A stretch of DNA of 64,000 nt from Salibacterium salarium (GTDB lineage Bacteria > Bacillota > Bacilli > Bacillales > Marinococcaceae). A program made the translations under genes and the position numbers. This document shows positions 9,698-19,118 of this stretch, in pieces. Numbering within the stretch: position 1 is the stretch's first letter; every line of letters begins with the position of its first letter. The stretch lies in contig NZ_JAUSUM010000003.1 of the NCBI RefSeq assembly GCF_030813635.1, forward strand, positions 372,001 through 436,000. The letters are read 5' to 3'. A model generated the notes under the pieces. That model was not told the origin of the DNA. It saw nothing but the letters and a program-made list of their open reading frames with translations, and did not search any database.

Positions 9698-11755
9698 ATG
9701 AAAGATTTTATATTCGATAAAAATACGACCATCTTTTATCCACAAAACATTCCACTGTCTGTCCAGCACGGCATTGATATCTTTCTGAAAGATGTTGAAA
9801 AAGTGCTACAGGGGAGACCAAAGCCTACATCCGAAGAAAACGCTACGTTTATCATCCGCTACGCCGATAAAGAAGACGATACGACTCAGCATCCTGAGGG
9901 CTATTCCATCCGCTTCACCCGTACTAACAATCAAACGATTATGTATGTAATAGGGGCTGACGATCTCGGAATTGTTTATGGTTTATTACATATAAGTGAA
10001 ACCTACTTTTCTATCGATCCATTCTGGTATTGGGCGGATTTGCCTCCCACTCCCCGGTCCGCGATTTCCATTCCAACGGTTCCATATGATTCTATCAAAC
10101 CGGCAGTAGAATTCAGAGGCTGGTTTATCAATGATGAAGTCTGTTTAATAGGCTGGGACGATGTTTATCCCCCAACAAAAGATACGTGGTTTCCAGTATT
10201 TGAAGCATTACTACGATGTGGCGGGAACATGGTACTTCCCGGTACAGATCTCCCTAAAGATGGCATTCACGCTGAACTAGCTGCGGAAATGGGGCTGTGG
10301 GTCACCCATCACCATGCTGAACCTCTAGGAGCTGAAATGTTTTTAAGAGCATATCCACGAGAAAAACCTAGTTATCAAGAAAATCCCATGTTGTTTGAAC
10401 AATTGTGGAAAGAGGCGATAGAAAAACAAAAGAACAAAAAAATAGTATGGGTTCTTTCTTTTCGCGGACAAGGGGACAAACCTTTTTGGGAAGATGATCC
10501 ATCTTTTGATACCCCGGAAAAAAGAGGAGCATTGATTAGTGAAGTGATTTGGAAACAATTTGAACTCATCCAGGAAAAAGTAGAGGATCCTTACTGCTGT
10601 ACAGCAATGTATGGGGAAATCGCAGAATTATATCAGCAGGGAATGCTCAACCTGCCGGAGAAAGTAATAAAAATATGGGCAGACAATGGATATGGAAGAA
10701 TGGTGTCAAGGCGTCACGGAAATGATAACAAACGCGTTGCTTCTCTTCCATCTCCTTCAGAACCAGGAGTCCATGGATTATATTATCATGTAACATTTCA
10801 TGATTTACAGGCATCCAACCATTTAACCATGTTTCCATCCTCTTCAGGGTTGATTCAGGAGGAATTAGATAACGTTTTCAAACATGATATCACCAGATAC
10901 TGGTTAATAAACAGTGGTAATATAAGAATGCATACTTACTACTTAGATGTCATTTCAAAAATGTGGATGAACAAAGAAGTAGACGTTGATAATCATTTAA
11001 AACAGTTTGTTGAACGGGCCTATAGCTCCCTCCATCAAGAAATTATTGATATATACAAGTTTTTTTCTGAATGTACGATTCAATACGGGTCACACCGGGA
11101 CGATAAAGCGGGGGAGGAATTTTATCATCATCCGGCCAGAATAATCATAGGTCGTTGGATGACAGGGAAGGGAAACGAGCCGGAAGAGAAATTAATATGG
11201 GCCGCAGGTGAACAAGCGTTTTATGAACAAGTGGTATGGTTTCACAATAAATGCTCAGAGGCTCTAAAAAGCTGGACCTCCCTTTTAACAAAAGCAGAAA
11301 CAACCATGGAGCAACTGTCAGCACTAGAGCAGCAAAGGTTTTATGATCAACTCCTAGTGCAAATAAAAATTCATGAATCCGGATGCAAAGGGTTTGTCTC
11401 CTTGTGCGACGCTTACTTCTCGGCACAGAACAAACAATACCCTTTAGCTTTTGTCCAAGCTCACCTCGCATTGCAGTATTATGAAGAAGGAAAAACTGCC
11501 ATGAAAAAGTCCGAACATGGAAAATGGGAGAACTTTTACAGCGCAGATTGGTTAACAAATATAGATGCCACAATCTATAGTATACAAACATTACGTAGTT
11601 ACATTCGAATGTTTGGGGACAACCCTGATTATTTTATTTGGTACAAAGAATATCTAATGCCGGAAACGGAAAAATATATTTATCTAGAAAACACGCACCG
11701 CGAACCATTATCTGATGAAAAATTAGCAAATGCTCTTTTAGAATATTTGTTTTAG
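9698..11755 (+). CDS. GH115-like alpha-glucuronidase family protein
   Basis: 685-aa protein without signal peptide. Motifs of GH115 (xylan alpha-1,2-glucuronidase) appear in order: EFRGWFINDE (about 143), GLWVTHHHAEPLG (about 202), VWVLSFRGQGDKPFW (about 249), YGEIAELYQQGM (about 304) and IKIWADNGYG (about 322). GH115 enzymes usually carry further C-terminal domains and exceed 800 aa; this one is shorter and divergent, so activity on glucuronoxylan is inferred only. Start supported by GGGAAGAGGAG before ATG. Lacking an export signal, it would act on imported oligosaccharides. Confidence 0.75.
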   Translation: MKDFIFDKNTTIFYPQNIPLSVQHGIDIFLKDVEKVLQGRPKPTSEENATFIIRYADKEDDTTQHPEGYSIRFTRTNNQTIMYVIGADDLGIVYGLLHISETYFSIDPFWYWADLPPTPRSAISIPTVPYDSIKPAVEFRGWFINDEVCLIGWDDVYPPTKDTWFPVFEALLRCGGNMVLPGTDLPKDGIHAELAAEMGLWVTHHHAEPLGAEMFLRAYPREKPSYQENPMLFEQLWKEAIEKQKNKKIVWVLSFRGQGDKPFWEDDPSFDTPEKRGALISEVIWKQFELIQEKVEDPYCCTAMYGEIAELYQQGMLNLPEKVIKIWADNGYGRMVSRRHGNDNKRVASLPSPSEPGVHGLYYHVTFHDLQASNHLTMFPSSSGLIQEELDNVFKHDITRYWLINSGNIRMHTYYLDVISKMWMNKEVDVDNHLKQFVERAYSSLHQEIIDIYKFFSECTIQYGSHRDDKAGEEFYHHPARIIIGRWMTGKGNEPEEKLIWAAGEQAFYEQVVWFHNKCSEALKSWTSLLTKAETTMEQLSALEQQRFYDQLLVQIKIHESGCKGFVSLCDAYFSAQNKQYPLAFVQAHLALQYYEEGKTAMKKSEHGKWENFYSADWLTNIDATIYSIQTLRSYIRMFGDNPDYFIWYKEYLMPETEKYIYLENTHREPLSDEKLANALLEYLF

Positions 11756-11964
11756 CATTTCTGATGAAGTTGCTAGATACATTTGGCAAATGCTTGCTGA
11801 CGCTTTGTCTGACGGACTCTTTTTTTCTCTCCAATGAGTAAAAAAAGATTAGATAGTTTTCTTTTTTTCAAAAGACTACAGGACATCCCCCTAATCATGA
11901 TATAGTGTACATGTGTGTGTTATGCATATCAGTTATTTACTATTATAAAAGGAGTGTTATGTTC

Positions 11965-12852
11965 ATGAACGAGAAACATTTGGAGCAAATGAGAAATGCA
12001 AAAGGATTCATTGCCGCATTGGATCAAAGTGGCGGCAGCACGCCTAAAGCACTAGCTCTCTACGGCGTAACAGAAGATCAGTATTCAGGCGAAGAAGAAA
12101 TGTTTAAGCTTGTCCACGACATGCGGACGCGGATTATTACCGCCCCTGCGTTCGATTCCAATAAAATTATTGGCGCCATCTTATTTGAACAAACAATGGA
12201 CCGTGAAATCGAAGGCCTTTATACCGCTGATTATTTATGGGAGAAAAAAGGTGTTGTCCCATTTTTGAAAGTCGATAACGGACTTGACGCAGAGTCAGAT
12301 GGCGTTCAGAAGATGAAGCCGATTGGAGACTTGGAGGACAAGCTGAAGCGCGCCAATGAGCGTAATATTTTTGGAACAAAAATGCGTTCTGTAATCAAAG
12401 AGCCTAACCCAGAAGGTATTAAGGCCGTAGTGGATCAACAGTTTGAAATCGGCCAGCAAATTATTAACGCTGATCTTGTACCAATTATTGAACCGGAAGT
12501 AGACATTAACAGCACGGATAAAGAAAAATGCGAAGAACTACTTAAAGCGGAGATCCTTAAGCATCTTGACCAGCTTGGCTCGGATGATCACGTCATGCTG
12601 AAACTTACTATACCAACCGTTGCCAATACGTATAAAGAGCTAATTGAGCATCCAAATGTTGTCCGGGTTGTTGCCCTTTCCGGTGGTTACGAAATCGAAG
12701 AAGCTAATAAAAAGCTGAAAGAAAATAACGGCTTGATCGCCAGCTTCTCCCGTGCCTTGACCCAAGACTTGAATGTAAAGCAGTCTGATCAAGAATTCAA
12801 CGACCAAATTGGGAAAGCAGTCAATTCCATTTACGACGCTTCCATCACGTAA
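11965..12852 (+). CDS. fda: Class I fructose-bisphosphate aldolase
   Basis: 296-aa Schiff-base aldolase that cleaves fructose 1,6-bisphosphate to two triose phosphates. The N-terminus [20 protein letters not shown] matches the staphylococcal FdaB type. Other family motifs are [58 protein letters not shown] (Schiff-base lysine) and VVALSGGY. I chose ATG at 11965, which begins like the family; ATG at 11959 is closer to the AAAGGAG and equally possible. Upstream in-frame codons (from 11905) have no homology. Monocistronic, followed by a strong terminator. Confidence 0.93.
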   Translation: MNEKHLEQMRNAKGFIAALDQSGGSTPKALALYGVTEDQYSGEEEMFKLVHDMRTRIITAPAFDSNKIIGAILFEQTMDREIEGLYTADYLWEKKGVVPFLKVDNGLDAESDGVQKMKPIGDLEDKLKRANERNIFGTKMRSVIKEPNPEGIKAVVDQQFEIGQQIINADLVPIIEPEVDINSTDKEKCEELLKAEILKHLDQLGSDDHVMLKLTIPTVANTYKELIEHPNVVRVVALSGGYEIEEANKKLKENNGLIASFSRALTQDLNVKQSDQEFNDQIGKAVNSIYDASIT

Positions 12853-12868
12853 ATGGAAGATGTCATTC

Positions 12869-12913
12869 AAAGTGCCGTACTCCGTAATGTAACCGGAGTA
12901 CGGCACTTTTTAG
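12869..12913 (+). terminator. Terminator of the aldolase gene
   Basis: A perfect stem of about 16 bp (AAAGTGCCGTACTCCG with CGGAGTACGGCACTTT) and a nine-base loop, ending in TTTTTAG. It also faces the end of the convergent zinc-starvation operon and may serve both. Confidence 0.9.
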
Positions 12914-12963
12914 TATGGGGCGATCCGTTTCTATCTCTCAAGCCCCGTTCAAGATGACTCCAT

Positions 12964-13232
12964 CTACCAACTTGATTTTTTCACCCCGGGGAGCTGCCCT
13001 TTATGAGCAAGCTCCCTAAAAGCAATCCGGGACATCTCAAACTTCCGCAAATACCCTCTCGGCCTTCCAGTGATTTCACAACGGTTGTGCAGCCGGGTAG
13101 GGGAGGCATCACGTGGTAATTTCTTTAATGCTTCGTAATCGCCTTTTTCTTTAATTCTTTTTACAAGGCCGCGTATTTTTGGACCATTTCCTGCCGTTTT
13201 TTTTCTTTTGCTATTTTTGCTTTTTTAGCCAT
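12964..13232 (-). pseudogene. rpsN2: Zinc-independent ribosomal protein S14 paralogue, single-base frameshift
   Basis: The minus strand reads [20 protein letters not shown] in one frame, then meets TAA. One frame over it continues [21 protein letters not shown], then [22 protein letters not shown] and ends [16 protein letters not shown]. Joined by adding one base near 13170 this is a full 89-aa S14 of the type lacking the zinc-binding CxxC motifs. The span is 269 bases, one short of 270. Such paralogues replace zinc-bearing S14 during zinc starvation under Zur control, which fits its place behind a CobW GTPase and znuA. Either a real loss-of-function mutation or a sequencing error. Confidence 0.85.
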
Positions 13233-13257
13233 GTCTTTAAATTCCTCCTTTAATATT

Positions 13258-14448
13258 TTAAAGCAATCCTGGCATTTTCGCCTGCGCTTCCTCTAATGCT
13301 TTTCTCCATTTATCCGTTTCATTAGGTTGAATCAAGCATTGGTCCAGGGTCTGTTCGATAGCCTCCGTATCCAGATCTACTCCGATAAAAACCAGCTCCG
13401 TCTTCCGATCCCCAAACTCATATGCCTCGAGTTCCTCCTTTACTTCCGGCTGCTCCCTCAGGATTTCACCTTTTTCAGCTAATGGAAGTGCCGACACCCA
13501 ATACGTAATAGATTCCAGCGTGATGGAAGAACCCGCCTGCGATAGCATAAAAGCCATTGTATGATGAGTAGAAAGCCAGGCAATACCTTTAGCTCTGGCA
13601 ATTTCTTTGGGATAATCCTCAAACCATTGCTTTAACCGTTCCGTATGAAACGGGATTCTGCGTCGGTATACAAAGGAACGAATCCCGTATTCTTCGGTTT
13701 CCGGGGTATGTTCCTCTGTTTCCAGCTCTTTCAGCCATCCTGCAGACCCGCTTGCTTTCTCAAAGTGAAATAGTCCTGTTCCGACAATATCCTGCGCTTG
13801 AACGTTTCCGTAATTCGTTTCTATGAGTACCGCTTCCGGCTGTAGTTTCCGTAAGAAAGCCCTCAATTGTTCTCTTTCTTTGGGTGGAACCATGTCGATT
13901 TTGTTAAGGAGCATCACGTCACAGAATTCTACTTGATCAATTAGCAGATCCACGACCTGTCTTTCGTCTTCTTCCACCGCCTGCTGTTTTCGGTCTAGCA
14001 ATGATTCTCCCGATGAAAAATCTTCCCAAAACCGATTGGCGTCTACTACCGTAACCATAGTGTCGAGCTCACAGTATTTCGTTAAATCTATACCCATTTC
14101 ATCATCTATATAGCTGAATGTCTGGGCAACAGGAACAGGTTCACTGATCCCGGAGGACTCAATCAAAATATAATCAATATCCCCCTGCTCCGCTAATCGT
14201 TTTACTTCAACCAGCAGATCTTCCCGGAGTGTGCAGCAAATGCATCCATTTGACATCTCCACCATTTTTTCTTCCGTTCGTTTAAAGCCGCCATTAGAAA
14301 TGATATCGGCATCTACATTTACTTCACTCATGTCATTCACAATTACTGCCGTTTTAAGACCTTCCCTGTTGTTTAAGACATGATTCAGAACCGTTGTCTT
14401 CCCAGCTCCAAGATAACCGCTCAACACTGTCACAGGAATTTTTTTCAT
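13258..14448 (-). CDS. zagA: CobW/COG0523 GTPase, putative zinc metallochaperone
   Basis: 396-aa G3E-family GTPase of the YciC/ZagA type. Walker A GYLGAGKTT (residues 11-19), the metal-binding CxCC motif NGCICCTLRED (Cys69, 71, 72), the ESSGISEP switch and NKID base-recognition motif are all present. A C-terminal CobW domain has VYRRRIPFHTERLKQW. In Bacillus subtilis this family is Zur-repressed and delivers zinc to key enzymes during starvation. Here it follows znuA by 17 bases and precedes the S14 paralogue, so the operon context supports the same role. The symbol is assigned by family and context. Confidence 0.87.
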   Translation of the reverse strand: MKKIPVTVLSGYLGAGKTTVLNHVLNNREGLKTAVIVNDMSEVNVDADIISNGGFKRTEEKMVEMSNGCICCTLREDLLVEVKRLAEQGDIDYILIESSGISEPVPVAQTFSYIDDEMGIDLTKYCELDTMVTVVDANRFWEDFSSGESLLDRKQQAVEEDERQVVDLLIDQVEFCDVMLLNKIDMVPPKEREQLRAFLRKLQPEAVLIETNYGNVQAQDIVGTGLFHFEKASGSAGWLKELETEEHTPETEEYGIRSFVYRRRIPFHTERLKQWFEDYPKEIARAKGIAWLSTHHTMAFMLSQAGSSITLESITYWVSALPLAEKGEILREQPEVKEELEAYEFGDRKTELVFIGVDLDTEAIEQTLDQCLIQPNETDKWRKALEEAQAKMPGLL

Positions 14449-14465
14449 TCTCTTTACACCCTTTC

Positions 14466-15779
14466 TTAATGGCTGTGATTATGCTCCTCGTTATGATTAT
14501 CGATGTGAAGTACAACTGGTTCGGATTGAGCAATGATCTCATGGTTTTCATCATACAGCGCAACAGATACTTCCATGCCTTCCAATTCATCTGCGGCTTC
14601 AGCAGTATACCTTTCTTCTCCACCAACCACCTCTGCTTCTTCTGCCTCTGGACCTTGTTCAAACCAATGGACATGCTCTGAGTCTGTCTCCCCTTCGATG
14701 TTATATGTCAGTTCTATTTCATCCCCGGTGTGATAATGTTCTTGTGCACCTTCCACCGTTATATCTAGTGTCTCCCTATCATTACTATCTTCTTCGGAAT
14801 GCCCTCCCGCTTTGAATGCAGTCTCAAGATTGTCTATGTTTTGTCTCATTAACTGAAAATAGTCTTCCTTGTTTTCTCTTTCTTCCTTTGTCCGTACCGA
14901 TAGATTATGAAGCTCTAATGCTTCTGCTCCTACTTCATCCTGTATAACTTCTGTTACTTTTGAAGCGACATTCTGTTCAAACATAATATGGCCAATATTA
15001 GCTTCTTCCACCGTCTCTATGATACTTTCTAATTCTTTTTGAGAAGGCTCATCTGACGGAGATAGTCCGGAAACACTGATTTGCTCTAAGCCGTAACGTT
15101 CTTCCCAATACCCGTAAGCTGCGTGGGATACAACGAACTGCTTGTTCTCTGCCGTATCTGCCATCTCTGCAAAAGTTTCATCCAATTCGGATAACTCGTT
15201 ATGAAGCTCCTCCGCATTTTCCTCAAAATATTCCTCCTGCTCCGGGCGTAGTTCGATAAGTTTATCTTTTATATTATCTACGGCTTCCATAGATTTCACC
15301 GGATCCAGCCATACATGAGGATCAACATCCCCATGATCATGATCGTGCTCTTCATCATGATCGTGAGAATGGTTATGCTCCTCATGAAAACCAATAAGAT
15401 TGATGCCGTTTGTCACTTCTAACGAGGATACTCCTTCTTCCTCCAGTGTTCTTTCCACAGCCTCTGCAAACCCTTCCATTCCAGCCCCATTAAGTATAAA
15501 TAAATCTGATTCGGCAATGTCTATCATCGTTTGAGATGTCGGCTCAAAGCTGTGAGGATCCGCCCCGGCCGGTATAATATTTTCTACTTCTACTTCCTCT
15601 GCTCCAATTTTTTCCGCAAAATCTTTCCAGGCAAACAACGTAGTATAGATTTGTAAAGGTTCTGTTTGATTTTCACCATTTTCCTCTACCGCGTTCTGTT
15701 CCTCATCACTTACGCACGCAGCCACCATCAGGACAGATAATATCACCACAAGAGGAAAATTAAATCGATTTTTCATCAT
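14466..15779 (-). CDS. znuA: ZnuA-type zinc-binding lipoprotein with extra C-terminal domain
   Basis: Solute-binding lipoprotein of a high-affinity zinc ABC importer, 437 aa. A lipoprotein signal ends at VAAC. The cluster A-I fold shows PAGADPHSFEPTSQ, a His/Asp-rich loop (HNHSHDHDEEHDHDHGDVDPHVW) and VVSHAAYGYWEERYGL. ZnuA proteins usually end near residue 310; this one carries about 110 further residues, a beta-rich acidic segment (DITVEGAQEHYHTGDEIEL onwards) with a HNEEHNHSH tail. I start at ATG 15779 behind GGAGGAG. The cognate permease and ATPase are not in the window. Confidence 0.88.
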   Translation of the reverse strand: MMKNRFNFPLVVILSVLMVAACVSDEEQNAVEENGENQTEPLQIYTTLFAWKDFAEKIGAEEVEVENIIPAGADPHSFEPTSQTMIDIAESDLFILNGAGMEGFAEAVERTLEEEGVSSLEVTNGINLIGFHEEHNHSHDHDEEHDHDHGDVDPHVWLDPVKSMEAVDNIKDKLIELRPEQEEYFEENAEELHNELSELDETFAEMADTAENKQFVVSHAAYGYWEERYGLEQISVSGLSPSDEPSQKELESIIETVEEANIGHIMFEQNVASKVTEVIQDEVGAEALELHNLSVRTKEERENKEDYFQLMRQNIDNLETAFKAGGHSEEDSNDRETLDITVEGAQEHYHTGDEIELTYNIEGETDSEHVHWFEQGPEAEEAEVVGGEERYTAEAADELEGMEVSVALYDENHEIIAQSEPVVLHIDNHNEEHNHSH

Positions 15780-15795
15780 ATGTAGCTCCTCCAAT

Positions 15796-15810
15796 TCGTA
15801 ATTATTACGA
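15796..15810 (-). promoter_or_regulatory. Zur box 1 of the znuA operon
   Basis: TCGTAATTATTACGA is a perfect 7-1-7 inverted repeat identical to the core of the Bacillus Zur operator. It lies about 17 bases before the znuA start codon, where bound Zur-Zn would block transcription. Confidence 0.85.
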
Positions 15811-15829
15811 TTTATACCTCGTTAGTATA

Positions 15830-15844
15830 TCGTAACTATTACGA
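15830..15844 (-). promoter_or_regulatory. Zur box 2 of the znuA operon
   Basis: TCGTAACTATTACGA has one mismatch to the perfect palindrome and is centred 34 bp from box 1. A further degraded half-site (ATTACGA at 15861-15867) follows 23 bp beyond. Tandem boxes suggest graded or cooperative Zur repression. Confidence 0.75.
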
Positions 15845-15989
15845 TTTGTAAATAATAATAATTACGATTTATGATTAGTGAATGTTCTTCCACCTGTCCG
15901 GGCATGATTTCCCTCACCATTACCACTCAGCCTTCACGATGCTTTTTGAACGAAAAAACCGGAACAGCCTGAGCCATTCCAGTTCTCTC

Positions 15990-16115
15990 TTATCCTGTTG
16001 TCATACCTCCGTCTACAATGAATTCAGACCACTAGAATAACTGATTTCATCCAAAGCCAGGTACAGATAATAAATTTGTTACTTCTTCCGGACCGGCCAT
16101 GTTGGGCTATTTTGC
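15990..16115 (-). pseudogene. 3' remnant of a short-chain dehydrogenase gene
   Basis: Translating the minus strand in shifting frames gives PNMAGPEEVTNLL, then YLALDEISYSSG, then EFIVDGGMTTG and a stop. This is the C-terminal signature of SDR oxidoreductases (SSYVTGxxxxVDGG). At least two frameshifts separate the pieces and nothing of the Rossmann N-terminus remains, so it is a decayed fragment. Together with the Zur boxes it accounts for most of the gap between znuA and the ROK gene. Confidence 0.7.
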
Positions 16116-16171
16116 GTTGAGGAGTTGGGTTCGCTGGTACGTTGTCAAAAAACGCCGATTCTATCTCCCAC

Positions 16172-17392
16172 TCAGCCAATTTTAGATTGGAAGGTTAAGG
16201 TACAGGCCCCGATTGAGATTGGATTTTCGGCGTCCTCGGCCTGCTGAAATGACGGCTCCTGCTGATGGTTTTGCAAAATGAAGGCCTCCGCTGTGTGAAT
16301 CACTTTATTATAATAAGCGGGATATATGTTCATAATTTCACTATTCAATACAACGACTTCCGGGTGGAGAACGTTTATCATGTTTGCCAAACCGATACCA
16401 TAATAATAGGCAGACTCCAGCACGACATTTTCGATCACTGAATTGCCTTTTTTCAGCTCATCAAGCACATATTCCATGATTTCATTTTTATTGTCATTCA
16501 GGTCTGGATAAAAATCAGTGTTACGTTCACTCGCTTTTATCATCCGTGCTACTTCTGTGACAATCTGGTGATAGGAAATATAAGAAGCCAAGGTTCTGCC
16601 AGACGTAACGTCAATGATCATTTCTCCGAAAGAACTCGCGTCCCCTTTCCGGCTCTGCATAATGGCGCCATTTGCCAGCACCCCACAGCGAAGTCCCCAG
16701 CCGCTGATACAATAAAGGATTGTTTTATTGCCTCCATTATTACGCAAAGATTCATATAAAGCTGCTGTATTCGCGCCGTTTTCGAGAAAAATATCCGTCT
16801 GAAATGTTCTTTTCATCTCTTCCACAATAGCAACCTTATGCCAGCCGGGAGCCACAAACCCTTCCGGATACATGATACCCTTTTTTCGATCCAGTGGCCC
16901 TACGGTTCCAATACCGATGCCTAAAAGGGCGTTAATATCTATATGATGTTCTTCCAACAGAGAAGCAATGGTTTCTTTCAACAAAGATATCGTGTGGGAG
17001 GGAGTATGCTTTTCTGTCATTTGAAAGGTTTCGCTTGCAACAGGCTGAAAAGACATGTTTACGATAGTGATTGTCGTTTCCACACGGGAGAGAGCAATAC
17101 CAATGATAAAGGCCGCTTCAGGCTGGATGGCATAAAGGGCAGGCGGCCTTCCACCGGAGGATTCATCATAGGACGCAATACGGATTAAGCCGTACTCTTT
17201 TAATGCATCTAAATGTCGGACCACTGTCGTCTGCTTCATATTGGTCCGCTTTAATAGTTCCGCTTTCGTAATAAAATTCTCTTGATGAATACAACGGTAG
17301 ACTTCTTTCATTCCATAAAATTTAGGGGAATGGCGGTGCAATAATTCCTCAACCACGGGATTTTCTCCTTCATCCATTTTTTTTAATATCAT
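16172..17392 (-). CDS. ROK family transcriptional regulator (NagC/XylR type)
   Basis: 406-aa regulator. A winged helix (about residues 28-85, FITKAELLKRTNMKQTTVVRHLDALKEYGLI) is followed by a sugar-kinase-like ROK domain with GIGIGTVGPLDRKKG and ENGANTAALYE. The usual GHxxxxxxGxxCxCGxxGCxE zinc loop is not apparent (it reads GWGLRCGVLANGAIMQ and lacks the CGC cluster), so metal binding may be lost. It overlaps the upstream SulP gene by four bases (ATGA) and has no ribosome binding site of its own, implying translational coupling. The inducer is unknown; the unusual pairing with an anion transporter suggests it may regulate that gene. Confidence 0.87.
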   Translation of the reverse strand: MILKKMDEGENPVVEELLHRHSPKFYGMKEVYRCIHQENFITKAELLKRTNMKQTTVVRHLDALKEYGLIRIASYDESSGGRPPALYAIQPEAAFIIGIALSRVETTITIVNMSFQPVASETFQMTEKHTPSHTISLLKETIASLLEEHHIDINALLGIGIGTVGPLDRKKGIMYPEGFVAPGWHKVAIVEEMKRTFQTDIFLENGANTAALYESLRNNGGNKTILYCISGWGLRCGVLANGAIMQSRKGDASSFGEMIIDVTSGRTLASYISYHQIVTEVARMIKASERNTDFYPDLNDNKNEIMEYVLDELKKGNSVIENVVLESAYYYGIGLANMINVLHPEVVVLNSEIMNIYPAYYNKVIHTAEAFILQNHQQEPSFQQAEDAENPISIGACTLTFQSKIG

Positions 17393-19083
17393 ATCATATA
17401 ATCATTTGGCTCCTGTTTTTTCTTCAAAAACTCATCCATCGGCAAATAGCTCATGACATCAGGGAACCGCTCTTTCCATCCGGCGCGCAACAATAAGTCC
17501 CGGACCGGCCCTTTTAACTGGACAAACCAAACATTGATATGTTCTCGGGACTTATATTTTCGAATCAACCGTTCCAGCGCCTCAATGCCAGCGGTGTCAA
17601 TATCATTTACCCCACCCATATCAATGACAACATCATGCAGCGTATCCATGTTTTCTTCTGCTTCTTTAATAGCTGTTTCCACCACCTTTTCTAAATAACT
17701 GACGTTGGAAAAGTGGATTCTAGCATCAATACGTAGCAACACTTTTCCCGACACGCGTTTTGCCTGCGGGAAACGCTTCACATCACGATAGCTTTTGCTT
17801 TTTTCATCCCATCCTTCTTCTACAATATGAGGGTGAGAGATACGGTTGATAAGAATACAGAGTGAGACTCCTACGCCGATTAACAGTCCCCATTGGATGC
17901 CTATCAATAAAGTGGCAGCAAACGTAACAACCCAGACCCATCCGTCGGCTGGTTTGATACGGAAGGCATAGCGTAAAGACGGGATATTGATCAATCCGGC
18001 CACGGCGGAGAGAATGATGGCGGCCAACGCAGTCTGCGGCAGGTAATAAAACAATGGCGTTAAAAAAAATAAAGTTAGTCCCACGCCAGCCGCCGTAATA
18101 ATCATCGCCACTTGCGATACAGCTCCCGCCCCGTGGTTCACCGCACTTCGTGAAAAACTGCCGGTGACTGCATAAGCCGAGAAACAAGCTCCTATCATAT
18201 TGGATAGACCAATCGCCCGTAATTCTTTGTTTACATTCAGCGGCGGACTGTCTTTGCCAGCGAGCGTCTTTGTAATCGAAAGAGACTCCATCATCGCGAT
18301 TAGGGCAATCGTTAAAGCAGTAGGGAATAATACCTGCATGGCGGATAAATCCAAAGGAGGAAGCGCGATACCGGGAAATCCCTTCGGCACGCCTCCAACA
18401 ATCTGCACCCCTTCTTGATCCAACCGGAAAAAGAAAACGGTTACGATACTCAAGGTGACAACAAGTAAAGCAAGCGGTAGTTTCGTACGTCTTCTCAAGC
18501 CTGTTAAGACCAGCAGGCTTACCGTTCCTATCATAGCCGTCGGTATGTGAATATCGGGAATGTTTTGAAATAATGCCGTTAATAAAGGCAGAATCCGACT
18601 CTGGTTCGGCATCTCAATGCCGAAAAAATTTCCCAGCTGACTGAACCCAATCGTAATCGCAACAGCCGAGGTAAACCCGTTGATAACATTTTGAGAAATA
18701 AATTTGACGAACGCCCCTGCATTAATAACACCTAATACGAACTGCATCACGCCTACCATAAGCGTTAATAACAGCACCAATGTAATATACTCTGAACTCT
18801 GGGGCTCCGCATGCAGGGACACACCCGAGAATATGAGAATGGATGCCATAGCAACAGGCCCGACGGCTAGCTTCCTAGAAGAACCAAATAGTGCGTATAT
18901 AATGAGCGGAACCGTGGAAGCATACAACCCCATAACCGGTGGTAGGCCGGCCAAAAGCGCATAAGCCATCCCTTGCGGAACCAGCATAACAATAACGGTT
19001 AGCCCCGCCATTATATCCTGTTTTAATGAATTACGATTATAGTCCTTTGGAAGATTTAATACTCCTTCAGGCAGCTTAGGCAT
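17389..19083 (-). CDS. SulP family anion transporter with STAS domain
   Basis: 564-aa inner-membrane transporter of the SLC26/SulP family (sulfate, bicarbonate or other anions). About 10-12 hydrophobic segments include the signature PQGMAYALLAGLPPVMGLYAS and GSFSRSAVNHGAGA. A cytoplasmic STAS domain occupies about 430-555 (VIDMGGVNDIDTAGIEALERL). I prefer ATG at 19083 (MPKLPEG), preceded by GAGGGAAGAGGA; an ATG 15 codons upstream has no ribosome binding site and lies within an inverted repeat. It shares a transcript with the ROK gene. Confidence 0.88.
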   Translation of the reverse strand: MPKLPEGVLNLPKDYNRNSLKQDIMAGLTVIVMLVPQGMAYALLAGLPPVMGLYASTVPLIIYALFGSSRKLAVGPVAMASILIFSGVSLHAEPQSSEYITLVLLLTLMVGVMQFVLGVINAGAFVKFISQNVINGFTSAVAITIGFSQLGNFFGIEMPNQSRILPLLTALFQNIPDIHIPTAMIGTVSLLVLTGLRRRTKLPLALLVVTLSIVTVFFFRLDQEGVQIVGGVPKGFPGIALPPLDLSAMQVLFPTALTIALIAMMESLSITKTLAGKDSPPLNVNKELRAIGLSNMIGACFSAYAVTGSFSRSAVNHGAGAVSQVAMIITAAGVGLTLFFLTPLFYYLPQTALAAIILSAVAGLINIPSLRYAFRIKPADGWVWVVTFAATLLIGIQWGLLIGVGVSLCILINRISHPHIVEEGWDEKSKSYRDVKRFPQAKRVSGKVLLRIDARIHFSNVSYLEKVVETAIKEAEENMDTLHDVVIDMGGVNDIDTAGIEALERLIRKYKSREHINVWFVQLKGPVRDLLLRAGWKERFPDVMSYLPMDEFLKKKQEPNDYMI

Positions 19084-19118
19084 TCCTCTTCCCTCTTTTC
19101 TAAAAACGCATCGATTAA

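Noticed and set aside
11145-11591. Minus-strand ORF of 148 codons
   Set aside because: Lies wholly inside the GH115-like gene in an antisense frame with no ribosome binding site.
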